The translations under genes and the position numbers were made by a program. Positions 1 through 8,858 of a stretch of 64,000 bases of DNA are shown here, one piece after another (positions within the stretch are counted from its first letter, which is position 1; the number at the start of each line of letters is the position of its first letter). The notes below the pieces were generated by a model that saw nothing but the letters and a program-made list of their open reading frames with translations, did not search any database and had not been told where the DNA came from. The stretch comes from Fervidibacter sinensis (GTDB lineage: Bacteria; Armatimonadota; Fervidibacteria; Fervidibacterales; Fervidibacteraceae): the NCBI GenBank assembly GCA_032161045.1, contig JAVHTH010000008.1. One strand, 5' to 3'.

Positions 1-303
1 CGCATCCAAATTTTTGACTTGGATGGAAACTACTTGGAAGAACGGAAGGGTTTGATGCGCCCTAATGCCATATTCTTTGACCCAAACGATGATGTCGTCT
101 ATGTCGCCGAATTGGAACATCGGCTGAGCATCTGGACTTTGGATGGTGAATTGATCACGAGTTGGGGCAACGGTAAGCCGAGCGAGAAGCCCGGCGAATT
201 TCTCGGTGGACCTCACGGAATTTGGGTTGACAAAAACGGTGACCTTTATGTGAGTGAAGTGCTTGTCAGCGGACAAATACAAAAATTCGTGCGAGTAGGA
301 TAA
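1..303 (+). CDS. NHL-repeat beta-propeller protein, C-terminal part
   Basis: The frame is open from the first base of the window, so the start lies upstream and only about 100 C-terminal residues are seen. They contain repeated propeller-blade motifs of the form P-x-A-I-F-F-D-x-N-x-D-x-V-Y-V-A-E and GPHGIWVDKNGDLYVSEV, which are typical NHL/SMP-30-like blades. Such proteins are usually secreted or periplasmic, and in many bacterial genomes are annotated as peptidyl-alpha-hydroxyglycine amidating lyase-like. The substrate cannot be told. It ends 29 bp before the CocE-type hydrolase on the same strand and may share its transcript. An internal TTG at 19 is not a likely start because the propeller motif continues upstream of it. 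Confidence 0.7.
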   Translation, partial: RIQIFDLDGNYLEERKGLMRPNAIFFDPNDDVVYVAELEHRLSIWTLDGELITSWGNGKPSEKPGEFLGGPHGIWVDKNGDLYVSEVLVSGQIQKFVRVG

Positions 304-332
304 TCCCTCGCTAACAATGGGGGAGTTGGCTT

Positions 333-1994
333 ATGTGTGAGAAGAGGTGGCAATGTTTTGTCCTCACTGTCCTTGTTTGTTTTGTTTGCGTTGCCTTCTC
401 AATTGGCGCTCTCTTATCCCAGCAAAAATCTGCTGCAAAGAAACAAACCTTCATGGTGCCGATGAGAGACGGGGTTCGCCTTGCTACTGACATCTATCTC
501 CCAGAAGGTGAAGGCCCTTTCCCTGTAATCCTGCTCCGCTCACCCTATGACCGCAAACTTGGTGAAGGCATTGCTCAACAGGCAGTGAGTCGTGGTTATG
601 CTATGGTGATTCAGAACACAAGAGGGCGTTTTGGCTCGGAAGGGGAAAACTTGCCTTTTGAAGCAGATGGTTGGTGGGGACCTTGTGACGGTGAGGACAC
701 AGTTGAATGGATCATGAAACAACCCTGGTGCAACGGCAAAATCGGGACATGGGGCGGTTCAGCGTTAGGCATCACTCAATACCTTTTGGCAGGCACTGGC
801 ACGAAGAAAATTGTCGCCCAACACATAACGGTAGGTGCACCCAGTCTCTACCAAGCCGTATATTGGGGCGGAGTGTTCCGAAAAGCGCTTATTGAAGATT
901 GGCTTCGTATCAGCCAATTCAGTCCCGAAGCATTGAAACTTTGGAAATCACACCACACTTATGATGCCTATTGGCGTGAGCGAGATATGACACACCGCTA
1001 CCAAATGGTCAACTGCCCTGCAGTTCACATTGGCGGATGGTATGACATTTTCGCTCAAGCAACCTTAGATGCTTTTATTGGCTATCAAACCAAAGGCGGA
1101 CAAAATGCTCGTGGCAAACAGAAATTGTTGATGGGACCATGGGCGCACGGTGTTTTTCAAGAAAAGGTGGGTGAACTCATTTTCCCTAACGCCAAAAACC
1201 CACCGACATCTTTTCATGACGCTTGGAAGTGGTTTGACCACTACTTGAAAGGCATAGACAACGGTGTGGACCGTGAGCCAGCGGTGACATATTATGTGAT
1301 GGGTGATGTCACTGACCCCAATGCTCCGGGAAACAAATGGCGAACAGCAGACCAATGGCCTCCAATAAAAGCGACGCTGACTCCTTTTTACCTTCATCCC
1401 GATAATTCGCTTTCTCCCCAGAAACCGAGCCAAGACAGCGCTTTCACCTATACCTACGACCCCAAAAACCCAGTGCCAACAATCGGTGGACCAAACTTGA
1501 CTTTGCCTGCGGGACCGATGGACCAACGAAAAATTGAAATTCGCCCCGATGTTCTGGTTTTCTCCAGTGAGCCACTTAAAGAACCGTTGGAAGTTACGGG
1601 GAGGGTAAAGGTGATTCTGTGGGCATCCAGTGATGCCCCTGACACCGATTTTGTAGCGAAGTTATGCGATGTTTATCCAGATGGGCGTTCGTTCAATGTC
1701 TGCGAAGGCATCATCCGAGCGAGATTTCGTGAAGGCTTTTCAAAGGAGCGATGGATGCAGCCGGGCAAAATTTACCGCTTTGAGATAGACCTTTGGAGCA
1801 CCAGCATTGTCTTCAACAAGGGGCATCGCATTCGCCTACTAATCACTTCCAGCAATGCTCCCGCTTTTGACCCTAATCCAAACACAGGTGAACCGTTTTA
1901 TTCCGAAGACCGGACGAGAATAGCCCGAAACACGATTCACATAGGTCCTAACCATCCCAGTCATATCCTGTTGCCAGTAGTGAAGGGCAAATGA
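333..1994 (+). CDS. Secreted CocE/NonD family alpha/beta hydrolase
   Basis: A 553-residue hydrolase of the X-Pro dipeptidyl-peptidase (S15)/cocaine esterase family. Residues 1-29 form a signal peptide (basic start, hydrophobic stretch). The catalytic domain follows, with nucleophile Ser143 in GGSALG, Asp238 in GGWYDIF and His272 in GPWAHG, matching the family triad. The C-terminal third, from about residue 350, has the jelly-roll PepX_C character (SEPLKEPLEVTGRV, FNKGHRIRLLITSSNAP). The family hydrolyses esters or acyl-prolyl bonds; the substrate here is unknown. The start ATG is preceded by GGGAG at a usable distance. The length is normal for the family and all three catalytic residues are present. 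The next gene begins 30 bp downstream, so co-transcription with the membrane protein is likely. Confidence 0.9.
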   Translation: MCEKRWQCFVLTVLVCFVCVAFSIGALLSQQKSAAKKQTFMVPMRDGVRLATDIYLPEGEGPFPVILLRSPYDRKLGEGIAQQAVSRGYAMVIQNTRGRFGSEGENLPFEADGWWGPCDGEDTVEWIMKQPWCNGKIGTWGGSALGITQYLLAGTGTKKIVAQHITVGAPSLYQAVYWGGVFRKALIEDWLRISQFSPEALKLWKSHHTYDAYWRERDMTHRYQMVNCPAVHIGGWYDIFAQATLDAFIGYQTKGGQNARGKQKLLMGPWAHGVFQEKVGELIFPNAKNPPTSFHDAWKWFDHYLKGIDNGVDREPAVTYYVMGDVTDPNAPGNKWRTADQWPPIKATLTPFYLHPDNSLSPQKPSQDSAFTYTYDPKNPVPTIGGPNLTLPAGPMDQRKIEIRPDVLVFSSEPLKEPLEVTGRVKVILWASSDAPDTDFVAKLCDVYPDGRSFNVCEGIIRARFREGFSKERWMQPGKIYRFEIDLWSTSIVFNKGHRIRLLITSSNAPAFDPNPNTGEPFYSEDRTRIARNTIHIGPNHPSHILLPVVKGK

Positions 1995-2024
1995 ACAGGT
2001 AAACCGGCTTGAGGCATTTGTGAA

Positions 2025-3959
2025 ATGTCTCAAAGGGTGAAAGAGATGATTGCTGTCCCAAGGTCAATCGCAAAAGGCATCAAATCCCGCCACAGTTGGG
2101 CACTTCTTGTGGGTGTAATTATCGTTTCCCTTTGCGCATGGCTTCGTGCTCCCCTTGACCTTTGGCTTCAAGGGAGCAGGATTGGGTTCGGACAATTGCC
2201 AGTTGCGCCTATCGTTGTTTTGGTGATTTTCGTTTGGTTTGTTCAACCTTTGCTGCGTCGGTTTGGGACATCCTTAAGCCATTCGGAATTAGCGCTGATT
2301 TTCTGCATGCTTTTTGCAACAACTCGTTTCTGGTCAAGTTCGTATGCTGTCTTGCCTTTGAGTTTAGGGACAGGGGCTTTTTACTATGCTAACCCGGCGA
2401 ACAATTATGAGTTGCTTCACCGCTACATTCCGCAAAGACTTGTCCCACAGGACAAGTTAGTTATCAAAGCCTTTTACGAGGGCGCTCCCAACGGTAAAGT
2501 CCCTTGGTGGGATTGGTTGCCAACTCTTAGCGCTTGGATTTTCAGCACCGTTTTGCTTTGGGTTTGCCTAATGGGTTTGACTTTCCTTTTCCGAAGGAGA
2601 TGGATAAACGACGAGAAATTGGTCTTTCCCATCGCTCAAGTTCCGCTGGCGTTTTTGGATGAGCGAAACCCGCTCAAAAACCAACGACCTTTCTGGTTCG
2701 GGTTTTTATTCCCGCTGGCTCTGCACGGTTGGAACGGCTTAGCAGTTTACTTCCCGATAGTGCCTTCTATCCCGCTCCATGCCGTTCCTGTCGGCTTTTT
2801 ATTCCCCAATCCGCCTTGGAACATCCTTTCGGACATGACCATTGACTTTTACCCTTCAGTTATCGGCACTACCTACTTGACTTCAACTGAAGTGGCGTTA
2901 GGCTTCTGGTTCTTTCACTTCCTGCGCAACTTGGAGCAAGTGGCTCTTTTCGCTTTGGGATTGCAGCCGGGTGGCGTTGACTATGGAGGCATTAGCGCCA
3001 TTACAAGGGGTCAAGAAATAGGTGCTTTCTTTGCGCTTTGTGGCGTCTTGGCTTGGAGCATTTGGCAAACTTGCAAAACGGCGAATTTGGAGAGGGTTGA
3101 GAAAGTAGGCTTCTTCGCTTTTGTTTTCGGCTTAATTGGCTTGACAGTTTTTTGGACTTTAATGGGTGCTGATTGGTGGGCATCACTGGCTTACTTTTTT
3201 ACCTTCTTCGTTGTGATGGTCGTTTTAGCGAGGCTTTCCTGTCAAGCAGGTTGTATGTTCGTGGCGATGGACTTCCACCCACACAACATCAGCGGCTACT
3301 TGTTCGGGCAAATGAGTGTGGGTTTGAAAAACTTGGTTGTGCTAATGTTCCCACATATGGCTTACATGATGGAACGAGATGTTGTGCCACTGCCTTACTT
3401 GATGAACGCAACTAAGGTCGCTAATGAAACTGGTTTGAGCGACCGAGATTTTCTTCTCGGAGTCTCCTTTGCCTGTTTGGCGGCGATTTTAATCGCTCCC
3501 GCTGCTTCTTTGATGGTGCTTTATCGTCACGGCGGTTTGAACTTGCATTACCACTATGCAACGAGGCTTGCAAGGTGGGCTTGGGACAAATACATTGGTT
3601 GGTTCAGGTCTCCGGCACCTGCCGATTTGAAAGCGACAATGGGCATTTTTTGTGGCGCTGCTTTCACATTGCTGCTGACAACCTTGCATCATCGGATCCC
3701 ACGCTTCCCCTTCCATCCCTTGGGCTTCACTCTCGCAGATTCTTTGGTCATCCGCAAAGTTTGGTTCTCAATCTTTCTCGGTTGGTTGGCAAAAGGCTTG
3801 ATTTTGCGCTATGGTGGTCACAAGGTCTATTGGGCTTGGCGACCTGCTTTCATCGGCATGGTTGTGGGCGAATTGATGGCAGCGGCAGTTTGGCTGGTTA
3901 TTGACGCAATTTTTAAGCAAAAAGGTCACGATGTCTTTCCGGGCTTCCCACCACTTTGA
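2025..3959 (+). CDS. Polytopic membrane protein, DUF6785/DUF6784-like
   Basis: A 644-residue, very hydrophobic protein with more than a dozen membrane segments, the first at about residues 24-42. It is related to the proteins at 5328-7322 and 42705-44693: all three share W-G-L/L-P-L-A-Q-V-P-L blocks, a large soluble loop with YFPIVPSIP or its equivalent, and a conserved end of the form FPFHPLGF...W-F-S-I-F-L-G-W...K-G-L-I-L-R-Y-G-G. This copy is the most divergent of the three. I recognise the family only as the uncharacterised DUF6785 type; a transport role is an inference from topology. ATG 2046 is an alternative start with a better Shine-Dalgarno (AAGGGTGA) than ATG 2025. The gene lies 30 bp after the CocE-type hydrolase. 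Confidence 0.8.
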   Translation: MSQRVKEMIAVPRSIAKGIKSRHSWALLVGVIIVSLCAWLRAPLDLWLQGSRIGFGQLPVAPIVVLVIFVWFVQPLLRRFGTSLSHSELALIFCMLFATTRFWSSSYAVLPLSLGTGAFYYANPANNYELLHRYIPQRLVPQDKLVIKAFYEGAPNGKVPWWDWLPTLSAWIFSTVLLWVCLMGLTFLFRRRWINDEKLVFPIAQVPLAFLDERNPLKNQRPFWFGFLFPLALHGWNGLAVYFPIVPSIPLHAVPVGFLFPNPPWNILSDMTIDFYPSVIGTTYLTSTEVALGFWFFHFLRNLEQVALFALGLQPGGVDYGGISAITRGQEIGAFFALCGVLAWSIWQTCKTANLERVEKVGFFAFVFGLIGLTVFWTLMGADWWASLAYFFTFFVVMVVLARLSCQAGCMFVAMDFHPHNISGYLFGQMSVGLKNLVVLMFPHMAYMMERDVVPLPYLMNATKVANETGLSDRDFLLGVSFACLAAILIAPAASLMVLYRHGGLNLHYHYATRLARWAWDKYIGWFRSPAPADLKATMGIFCGAAFTLLLTTLHHRIPRFPFHPLGFTLADSLVIRKVWFSIFLGWLAKGLILRYGGHKVYWAWRPAFIGMVVGELMAAAVWLVIDAIFKQKGHDVFPGFPPL

Positions 3960-4050
3960 CCAAATTTGGCTCGTCATACCCTTAAAATCAAAATGACGAA
4001 GCAGTAGAAAGATGGCAATATTTCCACACATATGCTACACCCCTTAACGA

Positions 4051-4200
4051 GGAAAAAAGTGATCCAAAATTGCAACGCTTGTGTACCCTTATTTATGGGC
4101 GAGAAAAACGCCCCAAAGAGGTAGAATGGGGTCAGGAAAAAGTGACTCAAAATTGCAACACCTTTGAACATTAATTTATGGACGACAAAAAATCGCCCTA
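4051..4200 (+). repeat. Imperfect direct repeat in the prepilin gene leader
   Basis: Two copies of about 65 bp, at 4051-4115 and 4135-4200, lie 84 bp apart. Both begin GGAAAAA-AGTGA, share CAAAATTGCAAC and TTTATGG, and end in a short GC hairpin-like block (GGGCG...CGCCC in the first). They fill most of the 269-bp gap before the prepilin gene and could be a duplicated leader or regulatory module. No known riboswitch consensus was recognised. Confidence 0.6.
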
Positions 4201-4228
4201 TCAGGGGCAAGAGAAGGAGGGATTTAAG

Positions 4229-5084
4229 ATGTTGAAGGCTCTCAAAGCAAGAAGGTGTATCGTGGCGATGCGACCCCAAAAGTCTTTCCGTGTCGGCTTC
4301 ACATTGATTGAATTGCTGGTAGTGATAGCGATAATTGCTATCTTGGCAGCAATTCTGTTCCCGGTGTTCAGCCAAGCGAGGGAGAAAGCGCGTCAAAGTT
4401 CATGTCTTAGTAATATGCGCCAAATAGGTGTGGCGTGGGTTGCGTACACTCAAGACTACGATGAACGGACACCTCCTCTTGTGATTTACTTTTCTCCGCC
4501 GTGGCGTTGGTGCTGTGAGTGGACTCCTCATGCCGTATGGGTTGATCAGCTCTATCCTTACACTCGCAATTATCAACTTCTGGTATGTCCCTCGAGGCCA
4601 CTTCGTGGTTACCGCCCAGAAGATGGTTGTGCACCCCCACCAGACTTTCAGGTAATTTATCAATGTGATCCTAACTTGTTGTCAACTTACCCGGCGAACT
4701 ACTATGTCGGCACGAGTTCAGTTACATGGAGAACGCCTCCGACCAGGTCTTGCTATGCCAATTGGGATCCTTACGGATCCCCTCTTGCGAGATTCTCCTC
4801 TCCTGCCAGTTTAATTGCAATCGTTGAAGGATGGGGTTGTTGCGGCAATATAAGGAACATGGTTGCGCATAATCTTGACTGTAGGGGTCCACCTGCAAGG
4901 TTCCATTTACACTTTTGTTGATGGTCACGCTAAGTGGCTTCGCGTTGTTCACACCCTTTTCCCTAAAGTCATGTGGGTTGATGACTCTGAACCTGCAGGT
5001 CAAGCCTGTATCCAATATGCTTATATGGTTCGCCTTGAAGAAATGCCTCGCACTCGTGTGGAGTGCCTAGGTTACCCTGAGTGA
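4229..5084 (+). pseudogene. DUF1559-type prepilin (type II pseudopilin), frameshifted near the 3' end
   Basis: A pseudopilin with the H-x9-DG type C-terminus common in Armatimonadota and Planctomycetes. ATG 4229 has an excellent Shine-Dalgarno (AAGGAGG, 8 bp away). A leader of about 25 residues precedes the prepilin peptidase motif G-FTLIELLVVIAIIAILAA, so the product would be processed by PilD and assembled at the membrane. The first frame reaches a stop at 4921, after VAHNLDCRGPPA. The expected ending, GSIYTFVDGHAKWL and onward, continues in another frame to 5084. Removing one A from GCAAGG near 4893-4894 restores a continuous 284-residue protein. Hence the gene is either a recent pseudogene or carries a one-base sequence error. 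A strong terminator follows at 5094. Confidence 0.8.
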
Positions 5085-5093
5085 ATTAAAAGT

Positions 5094-5126
5094 GGGGTTG
5101 GCTCAAGTGAGCCAGCCCCCCTTTTC
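5094..5126 (+). terminator. Rho-independent terminator of the prepilin gene
   Basis: GGGGTTGGCTCA pairs with TGAGCCAGCCCC (12 bp, one G-T pair, 2-nt nominal loop) and is followed by CTTTTC. It starts 10 bp after the restored prepilin stop codon. Confidence 0.8.
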
Positions 5127-5160
5127 TAATTGCAAAACGAACAAAAGGAGGTGGGAAAAG

Positions 5161-5331
5161 ATGGAGGGAAAGCAATGGATATGGTGGCTTGTGGTGATAA
5201 TAGTTGTGGTTGTCGCCATAATTGGGGGGACTGTGCTGTTGAAATCAAAAAGGGAACAGTCCCGAATAGAACAAATCAGGCAAGAAGCAATAAAGGCAGG
5301 GGCTGAAGAGAGAAAAGGAATAGAGAGATGA
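5161..5331 (+). CDS. Small single-pass membrane protein
   Basis: A 56-residue protein: MEGKQWIW, one strong transmembrane helix (about residues 7-28), then a charged amphipathic tail rich in Lys, Arg and Glu (KSKREQSRIEQIRQEAIKAG). ATG 5161 has an AAAGGAGGTG Shine-Dalgarno, among the strongest in the window, which rules out the upstream start in the terminator. Its stop overlaps the next start in ATGA, so it is translationally coupled to the large membrane protein at 5328 and is probably its small partner subunit. I do not recognise the family. No equivalent small gene precedes the other two paralogues of the large protein. Confidence 0.7.
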   Translation: MEGKQWIWWLVVIIVVVVAIIGGTVLLKSKREQSRIEQIRQEAIKAGAEERKGIER

Positions 5332-7322
5332 TGGAGTTACAAATGGACAATCACGGAGCAGTGAAAACCACTCGCGAAGTGATTACCACTTATGTTCGTT
5401 GGTATGCTATTGCTCTTGCTATAGCGCTAGTTATTGGTTTCACTTTTGTCAGTGGTTGGGCTGCTTTACTTCGCCACGAAATTTTAGGGACAGGTTATTT
5501 GCCTCGTGGGGTTGTTCCCTTATTCCTGTTGCTCGTAACTCTCAACTCTGTTGTTAAACTTAGGCTGCCATCTGTAGCATTTACAAAAATGGAGTTGGTT
5601 TTTGTTTTCATCATCTTGTTGTCCACTGCTGCCATCTCGGGTCAAGAGTTTGGGATTCATTTTTATCTAAACTTGCTGGGTTTGGTCTACTATAGTTCTC
5701 CCCAAAGCCAATGGTTTGGGTTATTTACACCTCATTTGCCATCTTGGCTCGTTCCGTCTCTTAATCCCCGTGACCCTCCAATTTTGTGGGCTTTTGAAGG
5801 TATGCCTGATGGTGCAAAAATCCCTTTAGGTAATTGGTTTGTCCCACTTCTCTTATGGACACCATATCTTTTCAGCGTTTACGCTTTCCTGACTTGTTTT
5901 TCAGGGCTAATAGCGAGGCAGTGGGAGGAGAGAGAAAGGCTATTGTATCCACTTACACAAGTTCCTTTAGAACTATCTGGCAATAACGAACAACCTTTGC
6001 CTCGCATTTTAAAAAGTCCCATTTTTTGGCTTGGGTTCACCATCCCCGTTGTGCTTTACTCGCTGAGAGGATTGCATCTCTACTTCCCAACGGTTCCAGA
6101 CCCTCAATTACAGCGGGATGCTGGAATTTTGTTCCCTTCTGGACCTATGGCAGTTTTTAATGGCTTACCATTGCACTTTTACCCTGAAATGGTAGGAATT
6201 GCCTACCTTTTATCACGGGAGGTAGGGTTCAGCCTTTGGTTCTTTTGCCTTCTAAGGCGAGCGGAAGAAGCATTGCGAATAGCCTTAGGAATTGATATGG
6301 GACATTCAGAGTTTTTCACTTTCCAATCGGTCGCCGCTTATATTGTCATGGCTACCATGTTAATTTGGACTGCCCGCTATCACTTTCGGGATGCATGGCG
6401 CAGGTTATTTGATGAACTACGACGAAAGTTCTCACGCCGTATCACCCATAAATTTCCTCACAAAAACCGACTTTCCGATACATGGGCACTTTATGGTATA
6501 TTGCTATCTTTCGTTGGTTTGTTAATTTGGGCTAAAATTGTAGCAGGTGTCTCTATTCTTTGGGTCTCCATTTTGCTGTTAGGACTTACAGTTGTTTCTC
6601 TCGTCGTCGCTCGTGTCGTTTCTGAAGCTGGCATTTACATCTATTCTGCCCCCTTCCGGGTCTATCAAGTCCTCTTTGATGTTTTTGGGAAAGACCGCAT
6701 CGGGACACGAAATGTCGTTCTATTAAGCGTGATGAGTTGGGTTCAGGCAAGAAGCACAGCAACGCTGGCTTCAGGATATTTGGCTAATGCCTTTAGGCTC
6801 GCCAGTTCGGTTGGCATGTCTCACTTATTTGCAGCGTCTTGGATACTCGTAGCCATTTTGGTGACCTTGCTCGTCTGTCATGTAACCTTCCCAAAAGTCA
6901 TATACAATTACAGCGTTAGTAAATTAAGTAGTTGGGCACAAACTGCGCCGTTGAATACTGCCAATTTTGTTGGGCAATACCTAACAAGTCAGAAAGTTCT
7001 AACAGGTCATCATTGGTGGGGTTTGGCATTTGGAATAGCGACATGTATCTTGCTGATCAAGTTGCGTTTGACTTTTGTAGGTTTCCCTTTGCACCCCTTG
7101 GGTTTCATCACTTGGCAGGGCTGGCCCATCAACAATTATTGGTTGTCCATTTTTATTGGCTGGGCAATTAAGGTAGCCGTTCTCCATTACGGTGGATATC
7201 AAATTTGGTATAGATTTCGTCCTTTCTTCTACGGGCTAATTGTTGGTGGAACGACAACTTTGACCCTTTGGATTTTGTTGCACCTACTTTACCCCACTTC
7301 CGAACCCATAATTTACGATTAA
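5328..7322 (+). CDS. Polytopic membrane protein, DUF6785/DUF6784-like
   Basis: A 664-residue multi-spanning inner-membrane protein, a close paralogue of the protein at 42705-44693. They share long blocks such as WAALLRHEILG-x-GYLPR, IHFYLNLLGLVYYSSP-x-SQWFG, NWFVPLL-x-WTPY, RQWEE-x-ERLLYPL-x-QVP and the end LHYGG. It is more distantly related to 2025-3959. A conserved arginine/glutamate-rich loop (RQWEERERLLYPL, about residues 204-216) is the most characteristic polar segment. Function is unknown; membrane transport is an inference. It overlaps the small membrane protein by ATGA and is followed after 55 bp by a DapA-family aldolase. This suggests a catabolic or uptake operon for a small keto-acid or sugar-acid-like compound. 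Confidence 0.8.
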   Translation: MMELQMDNHGAVKTTREVITTYVRWYAIALAIALVIGFTFVSGWAALLRHEILGTGYLPRGVVPLFLLLVTLNSVVKLRLPSVAFTKMELVFVFIILLSTAAISGQEFGIHFYLNLLGLVYYSSPQSQWFGLFTPHLPSWLVPSLNPRDPPILWAFEGMPDGAKIPLGNWFVPLLLWTPYLFSVYAFLTCFSGLIARQWEERERLLYPLTQVPLELSGNNEQPLPRILKSPIFWLGFTIPVVLYSLRGLHLYFPTVPDPQLQRDAGILFPSGPMAVFNGLPLHFYPEMVGIAYLLSREVGFSLWFFCLLRRAEEALRIALGIDMGHSEFFTFQSVAAYIVMATMLIWTARYHFRDAWRRLFDELRRKFSRRITHKFPHKNRLSDTWALYGILLSFVGLLIWAKIVAGVSILWVSILLLGLTVVSLVVARVVSEAGIYIYSAPFRVYQVLFDVFGKDRIGTRNVVLLSVMSWVQARSTATLASGYLANAFRLASSVGMSHLFAASWILVAILVTLLVCHVTFPKVIYNYSVSKLSSWAQTAPLNTANFVGQYLTSQKVLTGHHWWGLAFGIATCILLIKLRLTFVGFPLHPLGFITWQGWPINNYWLSIFIGWAIKVAVLHYGGYQIWYRFRPFFYGLIVGGTTTLTLWILLHLLYPTSEPIIYD

Positions 7323-7377
7323 ACAGACTTCACAGATTGTTATCTACCAAAAGTCTCATGAAAGGAGGTTATGGCAA

Positions 7378-8253
7378 ATGCTTCATGGCATCATTCCGCC
7401 TTTAGTGACGCCGTTTGATGAAAACGATGAAATTGATGAGCAAGGGTTGAGGGTGGAAGTGAGGTTCATGCTAAACGCTGGGGTTCACGGGCTTGCAGTT
7501 TGCGGCAGCACAGGCGAAGGGCATACACTTTCACCCGACGAAACCCGCCGTATTACTGAAATCGCTTGTCAAGAGGTTAATGGGCGCGTGCCTATTGTTG
7601 TCGGCATTATCGCCAACTCAACCCGTCAAGCCTTGCAACACGCTCGCACTGTCCGAGATATGCCTGTCGCTGCCTTGATGATCACGCCGCCACATTACCT
7701 TTTCACGCCAAGCGAGAAGGAGATGCTCGCTTACTTTCGCTCAATCGCTGAAGAAACGGGCTTACCTGTTCTCGTTTACAATGTCGTGCCTTGGGCTTAT
7801 TTGAGCGCCGATACATTAGTGCAGTTGATGGCGGAGACGCCAGCAGTTATTGGCGTCAAACAAAGTGCAGGTGACTTGCATGCGCTGGCATGGCTTTTAG
7901 CGAATTTGCCTGAGGGTAAGATTGTTTTGACTGCTATTGACGATTTGCTCTACCCCAGTTTTATGCTCGGCGCTCACGGTGCAATTGCTGGAATTTGCAC
8001 TGCAGCGCCGAAATTGAGCGTTCAACTTTGGAATGCGGTTAAATCAGGCGACCACACGACCGCGTTAAGTTGTCATCTCAAGTTGCTGAAATTGTGGCGT
8101 GTCCTTCACGCCCCAAATTTTCCCGCACGCGTTAAAGCAGCATTGATTTTGCAGGGAATCCCAGTCGGTCGCCCCCGCCGCCCACTGGAACCATTGAGTG
8201 ACGAAGAAGTTGACCAATTGCGAGGTGTCCTGCAAAATGAATTGGGTGATTGA
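7378..8253 (+). CDS. Dihydrodipicolinate synthase/N-acetylneuraminate lyase family aldolase
   Basis: A 291-residue class I aldolase of the DapA/NanA superfamily, full length for the family. Seen motifs are GSTGEGHTLS (residues 43-52, the substrate carboxylate loop), Tyr134 in LVYNVVP and the Schiff-base Lys161 in IGVKQSAG. ATG 7378 has a GAAAGGAGG Shine-Dalgarno. The superfamily includes DapA, NanA, KDG aldolase and several hydratase-aldolases. The surroundings (DUF6785-like membrane proteins rather than lysine genes) favour a catabolic aldolase over lysine synthesis, but this is inference. rdgB starts 2 bp after its stop, so the two are co-transcribed. Confidence 0.88.
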   Translation: MLHGIIPPLVTPFDENDEIDEQGLRVEVRFMLNAGVHGLAVCGSTGEGHTLSPDETRRITEIACQEVNGRVPIVVGIIANSTRQALQHARTVRDMPVAALMITPPHYLFTPSEKEMLAYFRSIAEETGLPVLVYNVVPWAYLSADTLVQLMAETPAVIGVKQSAGDLHALAWLLANLPEGKIVLTAIDDLLYPSFMLGAHGAIAGICTAAPKLSVQLWNAVKSGDHTTALSCHLKLLKLWRVLHAPNFPARVKAALILQGIPVGRPRRPLEPLSDEEVDQLRGVLQNELGD

Positions 8254-8255
8254 GA

Positions 8256-8858
8256 ATGGCTAAGTTGTTGGTCGCAACGACGAACAAAGGCAAGTTGCGG
8301 GAAATTTTGGCGCTGTTGAAAGACAAGCCAATAGAAATCGTGACACCCGACCAATTGGGCATCGTTTTGGACTATGAAGAAACGAGCGACGATATCCATT
8401 TGGTTGCGCGCGAAAAAGCGATTCACGCGTGGCGCAAATCAGGGTTGCCGTCCCTTGCGGAAGATACAGCCCTTGAAGTTGACGCTTTGGGCGGTTTGCC
8501 CGGTGCGAGAGCAAAAGTGTTCTTTGGCGAAAATGTTTCTGACGCAGAGCGATGGCGTGGTCTGCTGAAGTTGCTAAACGATGTCCCACCAGAAAAGCGA
8601 ACGGCTCGTTTCCGCTGTGCGATGGCGGTGGCATTTTCGGAAAATGATTTGCTCACCGCTGAAGGCGTGTTGGAAGGCGTGATAGCGACCGAACCGCACG
8701 GCGAAGGCGGTTTCGGCTACGACCCAGTGTTCTTTGTCCCATCGCTTGGCAAAACTTTGGCGGAGTTGAGTGTTGAGGAGAAAAATGCCATCAGCCATCG
8801 GGCGAAGGCATTGCAGGCATTGCTGCCTGACTTGCTTAAGCGATTGGGCAAAACTTAA
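8256..8858 (+). CDS. rdgB: RdgB/HAM1 non-canonical purine NTP pyrophosphatase
   Basis: A 200-residue house-cleaning enzyme that hydrolyses dITP, ITP and XTP to monophosphates and so keeps deaminated purines out of DNA. Typical motifs are VATTNKGKLREI near the start, the SLAEDTALEVDALGGLPG metal/catalytic segment, GGFGYDPVFF and SHRAKALQ near the end. The length is normal. ATG 8256 is preferred over the overlapping TTG 8250; it is 2 bp past the aldolase stop. Its TAA shares the palindrome TTAA with the stop codon of the convergent rfbB gene. Confidence 0.93.
   Translation: MAKLLVATTNKGKLREILALLKDKPIEIVTPDQLGIVLDYEETSDDIHLVAREKAIHAWRKSGLPSLAEDTALEVDALGGLPGARAKVFFGENVSDAERWRGLLKLLNDVPPEKRTARFRCAMAVAFSENDLLTAEGVLEGVIATEPHGEGGFGYDPVFFVPSLGKTLAELSVEEKNAISHRAKALQALLPDLLKRLGKT

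Noticed and set aside
3960..4228. Known riboswitch (for example c-di-GMP class) in the prepilin leader
   Set aside because: No match to the conserved core could be seen; only an unexplained direct repeat is supported.
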